Below, piece after piece: positions 41,149 through 51,967 of a DNA stretch of 64,000 bases. The notes beneath the pieces were generated by a model. That model did no database searches. It was not told the DNA's origin and was given only the letters and a program-made list of their open reading frames with translations. The position numbers were made by a program, and so were the translations under genes. Origin of the DNA: CBDFGE01 sp965247055 (GTDB taxonomy: Bacteria > Chloroflexota > Dehalococcoidia > Lucifugimonadales > JAGWBF01). How positions within the stretch are numbered: the first letter of the stretch is position 1; each line of letters starts with the position of its first letter. Where the stretch lies: NCBI GenBank assembly GCA_965247055.1, contig CBDFGE010000006.1, forward strand, positions 496,001 to 560,000, read 5' to 3'.

Positions 41149-42249
41149 ATGAGACTGGACCCGATAAACCTGTTCGACGTGGAAGCCCGCGCCAGGCAGG
41201 TCCTTCCAGGGGTCATTTGGGACTTCGTGGCCTCGGGCGCCTTCGACGAGATCACCACCCGGAGGAACAGGGCCGCCCTGGATGCCGTGGCGCTGCGGCC
41301 CCGGTTCTTAGTGGACGTCCGAGGGCGGCAGCTCTCGACCACTGTCCTGGGCCAGAGGGTGAGCTTCCCGGTGATGATAGCACCCGCCGGGGACCAGGGA
41401 GTCGTACATCGCGAAGGGGAGCTGGCCACCGCCCGGGCCGCCGGGGCGGCCGGCACCCTGATGGCGTTGAGCACCTTCTCCAACTTCAGCATCGAAGACG
41501 TGGCCGCTGCCTCCACGGGCCCCCTCTGGTTCCAGCTCTTCTATTGCGGCAAGGAGCTGACGGAAATGTTGGTCCACAGGGCTGAGGACGCGGGCTACTC
41601 GGCCGTATGCCTCACGGTGGACATCCCCCTTCCGGGCGGACTCACCGAGCGGGACACACGGAACCGGTTCGTCCGTCCCACCGGCCTGAAGCTGGGGAAC
41701 TTCCTGGGGGAGTACGCCGGGGTGAGTCGAGCCCACGGAATCGACGAAGTCAGCAACTACGACCAGCTGCCGTTTCTCCCGGTGGCCTGGTCCGACCTGG
41801 GATGGTTGCGCTCCCTCACCTCGCTGCCCCTGGTGATAAAGGGCATCCGCACCGCCGAGGACGCACGACTGTGTGTCGAGCATGGGGTGGACGGTATCGT
41901 CGTCTCCAACCACGGTGCCAAGCAGATCGACGGTACCCTGTCTTCCATCGAGACCCTCCCCGAGATAGTAGAGGCGGCAAATGGGAGGGCGGAGATTTAC
42001 CTGGACTCGGGCATAAGGCGGGGCGCCGACGTCCTGAGGGCCCTGGCCCTGGGGGCCAGGGCCGTGCTGATCGGGCGTCCCCTGTTCTGGGGGCTGGCCG
42101 TCGATGGGGAGGCGGGCGTACGCATGGTACTCGAGCTGCTGCGTCAGGAGTTTGACCAGGCTATGGCGTATTGCGGGGTTACGAGTATAGATGGCATCGA
42201 CAGGAGCACGGTGGCCCTGCCCGGCGAGGCCGGCTGGGTCCGCTCCTAG
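41149..42249 (+). CDS. FMN-dependent alpha-hydroxy acid dehydrogenase (LldD/glycolate oxidase family)
   Basis: 366 residues from ATG 41149 with GAGGAAG ahead. FMN-dependent TIM barrel that oxidises 2-hydroxy acids to 2-keto acids. Visible: DFVASGAFDEITTRRNRAAL (LldD-type N-terminus), FPVMIAPAGDQGVVHREGEL, MALSTFSNFSIEDVA, TVDIPLPGGLTERDTRNRF, LVIKGIRTAEDA, and the active-site strand GIVVSNHGAKQIDG. The catalytic His is kept, but the substrate-binding Arg of the usual NHGGRQLD is Lys here, which may change the acid accepted. It is followed after 28 bases by an NHL propeller gene on the same strand. Confidence 0.9.
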   Translation: MRLDPINLFDVEARARQVLPGVIWDFVASGAFDEITTRRNRAALDAVALRPRFLVDVRGRQLSTTVLGQRVSFPVMIAPAGDQGVVHREGELATARAAGAAGTLMALSTFSNFSIEDVAAASTGPLWFQLFYCGKELTEMLVHRAEDAGYSAVCLTVDIPLPGGLTERDTRNRFVRPTGLKLGNFLGEYAGVSRAHGIDEVSNYDQLPFLPVAWSDLGWLRSLTSLPLVIKGIRTAEDARLCVEHGVDGIVVSNHGAKQIDGTLSSIETLPEIVEAANGRAEIYLDSGIRRGADVLRALALGARAVLIGRPLFWGLAVDGEAGVRMVLELLRQEFDQAMAYCGVTSIDGIDRSTVALPGEAGWVRS

Positions 42250-42277
42250 CGGTAGTTCGGGCAGGGGGTAAAACCGG

Positions 42278-43243
42278 ATGACCATCGTGGGCGCTGGAAA
42301 ATATACCTACAGGCTGGTCCAGGACTGGGCACGCGCGCCTGAGGGACAGGCGCTGGGGCCGGTCAGCGCCGTCGCCACCGACCCCCAGGACCGGGTGTAC
42401 GCATCCCAGCTTCAAGACCCCCTCGTCATGGTGTTCGATCGGGAGGGGAACTACCTCAGCTCTTGGGGTCTCGGCGTGGTCGTCGACCCGCACGGCCTGT
42501 ACATAGCCGGCGACGCCGTCTTCATCGCCGACCGGGGGGACTCGGTCTGCCTCAAGTTCACCCTGGACGGGCGGCCCCTTCAGATTATGGGTAACCGTGG
42601 AGTGCATTCCGACACCGGGACCGAGGAATACGGCGGCTTGGTGGTCCGGGCCGCCGGCCCATTTAACCATCCCACAGAGGTGGTCCCCGCTCCCTCCGGA
42701 GACCTGTACGTCTCCGACGGCGAGCGCAACTGCCGGGTCCACAGGTTCTCGCCCGAGGGCCGGCTTATCGCCTCGTGGGGAGAGCCGGGTAAGGCCGGAC
42801 CCGGCCAGTTCCACATGCCCCATGGGATACTGGTGGGCCAGGACGGCCGGGTATACGTGTGCGACCGGGAGAACAGCCGCATCCAGGTCTTCTCGCCGGA
42901 GGGCGACTACCTGGCCATGTGGACGGACATCCAGCCACCCACGGATATCCACGTCGACGCGGATGGCATCTTCTACGTCTCCCAGCTGGCGTTCAACGCG
43001 GTCGACAGGTACCCCGGCTGGCCTTCTCCAGTGGGGATCGGGAGTGCCATCACCGACTCCGCCGGGCGGCGCACGATCCGGCCGGGCGCACCACCGAAGG
43101 TGAGTGTGCTCGACAGGGAAGGAAAGGTGCTGGCCAGCTGGGAGTCCCGCTCTGCCCACGGCATGTGTGTCGACTCCCGTGGCGACATCTACGTGGGCCT
43201 GCAGGATGCCAGGAGCGTGGACAAGTACGTCCGCCAGCCTTAG
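42278..43243 (+). CDS. NHL-repeat six-bladed beta-propeller protein
   Basis: 321 residues, no signal peptide. Repeats of NHL type: PQDRVYASQLQDPLVMVFD, DPHGLYIAGDAVFIAD, APSGDLYVSDGERNCRVHRF, HGILVGQDGRVYVCDRENS, DADGIFYVSQLAFNAVDRY. This layout is that of peptidyl-alpha-hydroxyglycine lyase-like or gluconolactonase-like propellers. In this kind of genome they often stand next to hydroxy-acid or amidohydrolase genes. No catalytic residues can be assigned. It is probably in an operon with the upstream oxidase (28-base gap). GGGGG is the only ribosome site. Confidence 0.85.
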   Translation: MTIVGAGKYTYRLVQDWARAPEGQALGPVSAVATDPQDRVYASQLQDPLVMVFDREGNYLSSWGLGVVVDPHGLYIAGDAVFIADRGDSVCLKFTLDGRPLQIMGNRGVHSDTGTEEYGGLVVRAAGPFNHPTEVVPAPSGDLYVSDGERNCRVHRFSPEGRLIASWGEPGKAGPGQFHMPHGILVGQDGRVYVCDRENSRIQVFSPEGDYLAMWTDIQPPTDIHVDADGIFYVSQLAFNAVDRYPGWPSPVGIGSAITDSAGRRTIRPGAPPKVSVLDREGKVLASWESRSAHGMCVDSRGDIYVGLQDARSVDKYVRQP

Positions 43244-43274
43244 TGGCTGGCGGACGATGAAGGCCGGAGTCCGG

Positions 43275-44012
43275 CTAGGGGCGGGCCGCCATGCTTTCCC
43301 CGAGAAGCTCCCCGATCGTTCGCTCGGCCTCGTCAAAGGCCATCGAGCCGATGTGCTTGTAGCGAATCCGCCCGTCTTTGTCCACGAGATAGAAGGTAGG
43401 CCAGTACCTGTTACGGTAAGCGCGCCACGTCGCGGAGTCGTTGTCCACCGCCACCGCCCAGCCGATTTCGAACTGCCGTACGGCCTCCCGTACGTTCTCC
43501 AGGTCCTTTTCGAAGCTGAACTGAGGCGTGTGCACGCTCAGGATCACCAGCCCGCTGTCGGCGTACGTCTCATGCCAGTCCCTGAGATACGGAATGCTGC
43601 GGATGCAAAAAGGACAGGTGTAGGACCAGAACTCGACCAGCACCACCTTCCCTTTGTGGTCGCTTATCTTTGAGGGCTGGGAGTTGATCCACGCCCGTAT
43701 CCCCACCAGCTCCGGGGCGACGGAGGCGTCGTCACCGAAGGCCTGGGTCTGGGATGTCTCTGCGGCCTTCTGGCCCTGGCTGCTGGTCGAAGCGGTGGCA
43801 TCTTGCGGAGAGCCGCCGACTGCCGTTGTGCCCCCGGGCCCCTGCTCCCCCGCCTGCCCACCGTCCGCTGCGGGAGGCGCATCGAAGACTAGAGGTCCCT
43901 CTGCGTCTCCCGCCGCCGAGCCGCCGCCGAAGGGGTCCTCGATGACCACGATGGCGGTGGCGATGGCCAGCAAGGCCACGACCAAGGGCAGAACGCGCCT
44001 CAACCTCTTCAT
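43275..44012 (-). CDS. Membrane-anchored TlpA-like thioredoxin
   Basis: 245 residues from ATG 44012. One N-terminal membrane segment (LPLVVALLAIATAIVVI) leads to a long Gly/Ala/Ser/Thr linker to about residue 90, then a thioredoxin fold with CPFC in VEFWSYTCPFCIRSIPYL near 135. The cis-Pro lies in YWPTFYLVD. The plan matches TlpA/ResA/NlpA-like thiol-disulfide proteins outside the membrane, some of which serve in cytochrome c or peptide redox. CPFC is less common than CxPC. A TATAAT on the minus strand at 44020-44025 lies so close that the mRNA may have almost no leader. Confidence 0.88.
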   Translation of the reverse strand: MKRLRRVLPLVVALLAIATAIVVIEDPFGGGSAAGDAEGPLVFDAPPAADGGQAGEQGPGGTTAVGGSPQDATASTSSQGQKAAETSQTQAFGDDASVAPELVGIRAWINSQPSKISDHKGKVVLVEFWSYTCPFCIRSIPYLRDWHETYADSGLVILSVHTPQFSFEKDLENVREAVRQFEIGWAVAVDNDSATWRAYRNRYWPTFYLVDKDGRIRYKHIGSMAFDEAERTIGELLGESMAARP

Positions 44013-44139
44013 ACCGTAGATTATACGCCGGATCGGGACCAATAGGTTCATGCCGGGGCGAGGGTGGCCAGAAGTGAGACTTCAGCGCCCAGCGCGACTG
44101 GACCCTAACGACGAGAGCAATGCCCCACGGAGCGTGGTC

Positions 44140-44736
44140 CTACGTCTGGCGCCCCATCATGCCGATCAGCTTGTCCAGCGTGCCGGCGCTGGCCGGTACC
44201 GGGACCGCCGGCCCAATGATATGTTTTCCGTCGCCACCGTCCACACTGCGCATCCCGTCCATCTGCGGCTCGAAGGCGGCGTAGCACACCCCTACCAGTC
44301 CACTGTCCAGGGTGGTGTTCTGACCTGTGCCCTTGGCCAGGTCCCACGTGTGCACCAGCAGGTCCAGGAAGGGGGCCATGAGGAACTCGCCGCGGGTCAT
44401 GTGGCCGAAGGGCGTCTCTATGTGTTTCTCCGCGGACCCGGCGCTCTTTACCAGTTCCAACACCCGGGCCACGCCGGCATCCAGCGCAGCCACCGAACCC
44501 TCTGCCGGAAGGGGCACACCCACTACGTCCGTAGGGTTTACCGTGATGTTCTCCAGAAGTGCCCCGTGGACAAACCCCGTGACCTTGATGTTGTGGTTGA
44601 TCAAGGCCTGGACGTTCCACTCGGTGCAGGGTGTGGGGTTGCTCATCTGGTCCGCCCGCACCCCAGAGAGGGCTTTGCGGAACCCCTGGGCCGCAGCTTC
44701 GTAGAGCTCGATAGGATTGGGCATCTGCTGGGCCAT
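44140..44736 (-). CDS. TIGR03086-family (mycothiol-maleylpyruvate-isomerase-like, DinB fold) protein
   Basis: 198 residues. The four-helix DinB/MDMPI N-terminal fold is seen in SNPTPCTEWNVQALINHN (the conserved P-x-T-x-W-x-V-x-D-L-x-x-H pattern) and LDLLVHTWDLAKGTGQN (the second metal His). These proteins bind a divalent metal through three His and are linked to mycothiol or bacillithiol transfer; the exact reaction is unknown. GAGCGAACG precedes the ATG, with AAGGAGGAG farther up. It is transcribed away from the rRNA unit, after a shared terminator. Confidence 0.85.
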   Translation of the reverse strand: MAQQMPNPIELYEAAAQGFRKALSGVRADQMSNPTPCTEWNVQALINHNIKVTGFVHGALLENITVNPTDVVGVPLPAEGSVAALDAGVARVLELVKSAGSAEKHIETPFGHMTRGEFLMAPFLDLLVHTWDLAKGTGQNTTLDSGLVGVCYAAFEPQMDGMRSVDGGDGKHIIGPAVPVPASAGTLDKLIGMMGRQT

Positions 44737-44881
44737 CGTTCGCTCCTCCTTACCAGGTTAATAGGGTCAGCATTTTACAACACTGGGTCAATGGGGGTAA
44801 ACCTCGGACCCGCTCGATAGCCACTCGGTGGTGCCATCGGAGGTTCCGGCGTTGGGAGGTGTAGCAACCGGCGAACGCGAA

Positions 44882-44917
44882 AAACGAGGACCCTGGAATG
44901 TTCCAGGGTCCTCGTTT
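44882..44917. terminator. Bidirectional-looking terminator after the rRNA/tRNA unit
   Basis: AAACGAGGACCCTGGAA, TG, TTCCAGGGTCCTCGTTT: a perfect 17-bp inverted repeat with A run on one side and T on the other. It stands 12 bases beyond the tRNA end on the minus strand. It can terminate that unit and block readthrough into the TIGR03086 gene. Confidence 0.9.
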
Positions 44918-44928
44918 AGCTATGGTTT

Positions 44929-45003
44929 TGGTAGCGGGGGTTGGACTCGAACCAACGACCTTCGGGTTATGAGCCCGACGAGCTGCCACTGCTCCACCCC
45001 GCG
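44929..45003 (-). tRNA. Initiator tRNA-Met (CAU)
   Basis: 75 bases including an encoded CCA. Acceptor CGCGGGG/CCCCGCT with mismatched position 1-72 (C x U), the mark of initiators; anticodon stem GGG-CTCATAA-CCC with the three G-C pairs needed for fMet; anticodon CAT. T-arm TTGGTTCGAGTCCAA. Confidence 0.96.
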
Positions 45004-45050
45004 ACAGAACGGCCCCAAGCCGTAGCGAATTTCAGACGCCCGAGCGCTGA

Positions 45051-45188
45051 TTAGCTCTGAACAGCGCCTTTGCCCCCACACGACTTGCACACTTGGGGGG
45101 CACCGGTACCGCCGCAGGCCTTGCAGCTGAAGACTCTACAGGTACCCGAGCCCCTACAGTGGTCGCATTTTGCCTGAGTCAACGTCAT
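45051..45188 (-). CDS. Small zinc-ribbon protein with DnaJ-type CxxCxGxG repeats
   Basis: 45 residues: MTLTQAKCDHCRGSGTCRV, then SCKACGGTGA and VCKSCGGKGA. Three CxxC(x)GxG turns, as in the DnaJ Cys-rich domain, which bind zinc. GGAGG directly touches the ATG at 45188; the in-frame TTG at 45182 would stand six bases from it and is the more likely start. The gene lies between the 23S rRNA and the initiator tRNA on the same strand, so it is probably transcribed with them. Function unknown; binding to rRNA or nascent protein is one guess. Confidence 0.75.
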   Translation of the reverse strand: MTLTQAKCDHCRGSGTCRVFSCKACGGTGAPQVCKSCGGKGAVQS

Positions 45189-45248
45189 CCTCCATAGTAG
45201 ATGTATGCGCCGACCAACAGGTCGGTGTGGGAGGGATCGATAGGGATT

Positions 45249-45263
45249 TTGGAGTTCTTAGCG

Positions 45264-45272
<9 letters not shown>
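45249..45272. repeat. Processing stem of 23S rRNA, 3' side
   Basis: This 24-base segment is the exact reverse complement of 48317-48340. In the precursor the two ends of the 23S rRNA pair over at least 24 bp (more with a bulge, through CCCTA/TAGGG). This is the RNase III processing stem. Confidence 0.85.
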
Positions 45273-48316
<3,044 letters not shown>

Positions 48317-48323
<7 letters not shown>

Positions 48324-48340
48324 CACGCTAAGAACTCCAA
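48317..48340. repeat. Processing stem of 23S rRNA, 5' side
   Basis: Partner of 45249-45272. The stem includes the mature 5' end. Confidence 0.85.
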
Positions 48341-48465
48341 ATCAATCCCTATTCTATTTGTAACGTGCGTAGCAGCGGCTAGGGTTTCCCCGAACCGTCG
48401 CTCAGGCAATCCCAGCGCTTGCATGTTGTCAGGCGTGCGTCATACTCAGACCGCTGACTTAGGAC

Positions 48466-48495
48466 ATTATAGCCCCTCCATTTGACCCTCGTCAA
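48466..48495 (-). promoter_or_regulatory. Promoter of the 23S rRNA unit
   Basis: Minus strand: TTGACG, 18-base spacer, TATAAT. Transcription would start near 48459, about 135 bases before the 23S 5' end. Confidence 0.75.
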
Positions 48496-48646
48496 GTGGT
48501 TCCGGCGCGTCGGCAGAAGGTCTCCTGTGGGCTGCCCATACGCCCATTTGAGTGCCCACTTGCTGCGTCCGGAGTGTCGACACGGCGCCGGACCAGGCCC
48601 CTGACGCCCGTCCCGGTATGCTTGCGTCTCCGAGCCAAAATTGCCA

Positions 48647-48655
48647 TGCTATAAT
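48647..48655 (+). promoter_or_regulatory. Extended -10 ahead of the SagB-like gene
   Basis: TGCTATAAT, the same nine bases as at selD, 65 bases before the ATG. No -35 seen. Confidence 0.5.
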
Positions 48656-48720
48656 TGGAGCCACACCGGCCCGTATCCTCCTTGGGGGGGTGAGGCGGAC
48701 GCCCCCGGGCCGGGCCCGAG

Positions 48721-50280
48721 ATGGAGCGTGCCATGAGCAACCGAGAGCTGAAGGCCACCTGGGTTTACCACGACGGTACCAAACACTCGCTGTTCAGCAT
48801 GCACAACGATCCCCACTATATGGACTTTGATAACCAGCCCCTTCCCTTCAAGATATACACCGACCTGGAGCCTACTCCCTTGCCCGGGGACTACGGAGCG
48901 TCCCAGGTCCCGGCCCTGGCGGCCATCTCCGATGGGGGTGCGCTTCCCGGCCGCGACTCTGTGCCCGACCTAAGGACCCTGGCCAGCATCTTCCACCACT
49001 CCGCCGATGTCACCAGAAGCCTGGCCTATCCCGGTGGAGACATGCTCTTTCGAGCGGCGTCCTGTACCGGGGCCCTTTATCATATCGAGGTGTACCTGGT
49101 CTGCACTGACCTGCCTGGATTGGAGGCGGGGGTGTACCATTTCGGTGCCCACGACTCCGCGCTGCGAAGGTTGCGGGAGGGAGACTACCGGGGGACGCTG
49201 GCGCATGCCACCGGAGGCGAGCCCGCCGTGGCCGGGGCGCCGGCGGTGGTAGTCTGCACCAGTACCTACTGGCGCAACGCCTGGAAGTACCGCTCCCGGG
49301 CCTACCGCCACTGTTTCTGGGACAACGGCACGATTCTGGCCAATCTGCTGGCGATGGCGGTGGCCCACGGGGTGCCGGCGAAGGTTGTGGCCGGCTTCGC
49401 GGACGAGCCGGTGAACCGCCTCCTGGGTCTCGACACGGAGCAGGAGGTGGCCATTAGCCTTGTTCCTCTGGGGCGCTCCTCCAGCTATGCTGGCAGCTCG
49501 GCCCGAGAGGTGTCTCCCCTTGACCTGAACGTTACCCCCCTCTCTAAAAGCCAGGTGGACTATCCGGCCATCGGGGCCATGCACCAGGCCTCGTCCCTGG
49601 AGACCGGGGATGAGGCGAGGGCCATGCACGGGCCCACGCCGGTGGCAGCTATGCCCGAGCCCTCGGGCCGGCTATTCCCGTTGAAGGCCATGGGAGATCG
49701 AGAGGTCGCCCTCGACTCCATCGAACGGGTCATCGTGCGCCGTGGGTCGACCCGGCAGTTTGTCAGGCGCCCAATCAGCTTCGAGCAGCTCTCGACCATC
49801 CTCCACCGGGTAACGAAGGGCGTCCCCGCGGATTTCCTGGAGCCTGCGGGGGCGACCCTCAACGACCTCTACCTCATCGTGAACGCGGTGGACGACCTTC
49901 CCCAAGGAGCTTACGTATTCCATCGGGACCGGGCCGCCTTGGAGCTTCTAAGGGAGGGGGACTTCCGGCAGGCGGGTGGGTACCTGGGATTACAGCAGGC
50001 GTTGCCGGCCGACGCCAGCGTGGATGTCTTTTTCCTGACCGACCTGGAGTCGGTCCTGGAGCGGTACGGCAACCGGGGCTACCGGGCGGCCCAGCTGGAA
50101 TCCGGTATCCTAGGGGGAAAGCTGTACCTGGCGGCCTACGCCCAGAGGCTGGGCGCCACCGGCCTCACCTTCTTCGATGACGATGTGACCTCCTTCTTCT
50201 CTCCCCATGCGGCGGGCAAGAGCGTAATGTTCCTGGTGGCGGTGGGTGTGCCCCTGCGACGGAGTGTCACCCGCCGCTAG
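48721..50280 (+). CDS. SagB/ThcOx-type nitroreductase with two fused domains
   Basis: 519 residues (507 if the second ATG at 48733 is used). Two nitroreductase-like units follow one another. Residues 25-260: WVYHDGTKHSLFSM, SLAYPGGDMLFRAASCTGALYH, GLEAGVYHFGAHDSALRRLREGDYR, YRHCFWDNGTILANLLAMAVAHG. Residues 330-519: IERVIVRRGSTRQFVRRPIS, LNDLYLIVNAVDDLPQGAYV, YRAAQLESGILGGKLYLAAYAQRLGATGL. Each carries the FMN-dependent oxidase layout of SagB enzymes, which make azoles in ribosomal peptides or act as thiol or nitro reductases. No cyclodehydratase or precursor peptide lies nearby, so the function here is open. Confidence 0.87.
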   Translation: MERAMSNRELKATWVYHDGTKHSLFSMHNDPHYMDFDNQPLPFKIYTDLEPTPLPGDYGASQVPALAAISDGGALPGRDSVPDLRTLASIFHHSADVTRSLAYPGGDMLFRAASCTGALYHIEVYLVCTDLPGLEAGVYHFGAHDSALRRLREGDYRGTLAHATGGEPAVAGAPAVVVCTSTYWRNAWKYRSRAYRHCFWDNGTILANLLAMAVAHGVPAKVVAGFADEPVNRLLGLDTEQEVAISLVPLGRSSSYAGSSAREVSPLDLNVTPLSKSQVDYPAIGAMHQASSLETGDEARAMHGPTPVAAMPEPSGRLFPLKAMGDREVALDSIERVIVRRGSTRQFVRRPISFEQLSTILHRVTKGVPADFLEPAGATLNDLYLIVNAVDDLPQGAYVFHRDRAALELLREGDFRQAGGYLGLQQALPADASVDVFFLTDLESVLERYGNRGYRAAQLESGILGGKLYLAAYAQRLGATGLTFFDDDVTSFFSPHAAGKSVMFLVAVGVPLRRSVTRR

Positions 50281-50297
50281 AGGAGCGCTGCGCCAGC

Positions 50298-50327
50298 TTG
50301 ACAACCCGACTCGGGAAATGCTAAGGT
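50298..50327 (+). promoter_or_regulatory. Promoter of the otsA-like gene
   Basis: TTGACA, 18-base spacer, TAAGGT, with TGC before it. The -10 is weak but extended. The ATG is 120 bases downstream. Confidence 0.45.
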
Positions 50328-50446
50328 CAGACCGTCCCCACGTGTGTTGTGGCGAGTACTATTCCTATTCGCCTGCCCGAGGGTGCTGAGGAGGGGTGGG
50401 GTTTATCGGGGGGCTCGGCAGTGGGCCAAGACCTAGCCCGGGGTGA

Positions 50447-51967
50447 ATGGTCATGGCTGTGGATCTGGAGGAGCGGCGGTTTCGGCTGAGGGAACTGTGT
50501 AGCACCCTCCTGTCCGATCGACGTCTAATCCTCGCCAGCAACCGCGGCCCGGTGGAGCACCAGATTACCCCCGATGGTCGGACCGAGGCCAGGAGAGGGA
50601 GCGGGGGGGTGGTCACGGCACTCAGCTCTCTTGCCCAGATGGTCGAGTTCACCTGGGTCGCCAGCGCCATCGGGGAGGGGGACAGGAAGGTCTCGGAAAG
50701 CTCCGAGGGGGGGCGGGTCCGCTCCTCTTTACCCGGGCACCAGATCTACCTGCGTTATGTAGTCACACCCCGAAGGGTCTACCACAAGTACTACAATGTG
50801 TTCTGTAATCCCCTCCTGTGGTTCCTCCAGCACTACATGTGGAATTCCCCTTACAATCCCAACCTGGATGCCAATGTCCACGACGCCTGGCTCGATGGGT
50901 ATGTGGGAGTCAACAAGGCCTTCGCCGAAGCCGTAATCTCCGAGTCGCGGGGAGACACCACCCCTCCCATAGTCATGGTCCACGACTATCATCTTTACCT
51001 GGCGCCGGAGTACATACGGGCCGCCCTGCCTGGATCCGTCATCCACCACTTCACCCACATCCCCTGGCCCAGCCCCAGATACTGGCAGCTCCTTCCGTCC
51101 CACATTATCAGGAGCATGTGCAGTGCGTTATGTGCGTCGGACATAGTCGGCTTCCAGACCATACACGACGTGCGCAACTTTCTGGACACCTGCGAGGCAT
51201 TGCTGCCCCAAAGCGAGGTCGACCACTCCAAGAGGGAAGTGCACTATGGCGGCCGGCGCACCCTGGTTCGAGCCTATCCCATCTCTATCAACGTAGAGGA
51301 GATAAGACGCATCGCCACCTCCCCCAGGGCGCAGGACTACGCAACCAAGCTGCGGTCTCATTGCAACGAGCACACCATCATCCGGGTAGACCGGGCGGAG
51401 CCCAGCAAGAACGTGGTGAGGGGCTTTAAAGCTTTTGGCTCTCTCCTGTCCCGCTACCCCGAGTTCAAGAACCGGGTGAATTTCCTGGCTTTCCTGGTGC
51501 CCTCGCGGACCCACATCCGGCAATACCAGCGGTACATGGAAGAGATCCAGCAGGTGATCGGGGAGATAAACTCCACCTTCGGTAACGCCGAATGGCAACC
51601 CGTGACCCCTTTTATCGAGAACAACTACACCCAGGCCATAGCCGGCATGAGGCTGTACGACGTGATGCTGGTCAACTCGGTCTTCGATGGGATGAACCTG
51701 GTAGCCAAGGAGGGTCCCGTCGTCAACGGCCAAGACGGCGTGCTGATCCTGTCGGAGACCACCGGCGCCTACGAGCAACTCTCACCCGGCGCCCTATCGG
51801 TGTGCCCCTCGGATATCGAAGGCACCATGCAGGCCATGTACCAGGCTCTCACTATGAGCCCCGAGGAGAGGAAGCAGCGCGCCGCCACGCTGACCAGGAT
51901 CATAGAGGAGGAAGATATCACCAACTGGATCTACTGCCAGATGGAGGATGTCAAAGGCCTTCTCTAG
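50447..51967 (+). CDS. otsA: Trehalose-6-phosphate synthase-family glycosyltransferase (GT20)
   Basis: 506 residues. It should join glucose from UDP- or ADP-glucose to glucose-6-phosphate or a similar acceptor. Segments: ILASNRGPVEHQ with RRGSGGVVTALSSL, the nucleotide side VHDYHLYLAPEYIRA, HFTHIPWPSPRYW, VGFQTIHDVRNFLDTCEALL, YPISINVEEIRR, and VNSVFDGMNLVAKEGPVVNG. The canonical RLDYSKG donor loop reads RVDRAEPSKNVVRG, keeping the Lys but not the LDY, so it belongs to a divergent subgroup and the donor or acceptor may differ. The phosphatase gene is convergent, and the two stops overlap by three bases. Confidence 0.88.
   Translation: MVMAVDLEERRFRLRELCSTLLSDRRLILASNRGPVEHQITPDGRTEARRGSGGVVTALSSLAQMVEFTWVASAIGEGDRKVSESSEGGRVRSSLPGHQIYLRYVVTPRRVYHKYYNVFCNPLLWFLQHYMWNSPYNPNLDANVHDAWLDGYVGVNKAFAEAVISESRGDTTPPIVMVHDYHLYLAPEYIRAALPGSVIHHFTHIPWPSPRYWQLLPSHIIRSMCSALCASDIVGFQTIHDVRNFLDTCEALLPQSEVDHSKREVHYGGRRTLVRAYPISINVEEIRRIATSPRAQDYATKLRSHCNEHTIIRVDRAEPSKNVVRGFKAFGSLLSRYPEFKNRVNFLAFLVPSRTHIRQYQRYMEEIQQVIGEINSTFGNAEWQPVTPFIENNYTQAIAGMRLYDVMLVNSVFDGMNLVAKEGPVVNGQDGVLILSETTGAYEQLSPGALSVCPSDIEGTMQAMYQALTMSPEERKQRAATLTRIIEEEDITNWIYCQMEDVKGLL

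Noticed and set aside
45189..45262. 5S rRNA after the 23S gene
   Set aside because: Only about 70 bases without 5S signatures; it holds a small CCGACC/GGTCGG hairpin and the zinc-ribbon ribosome site.
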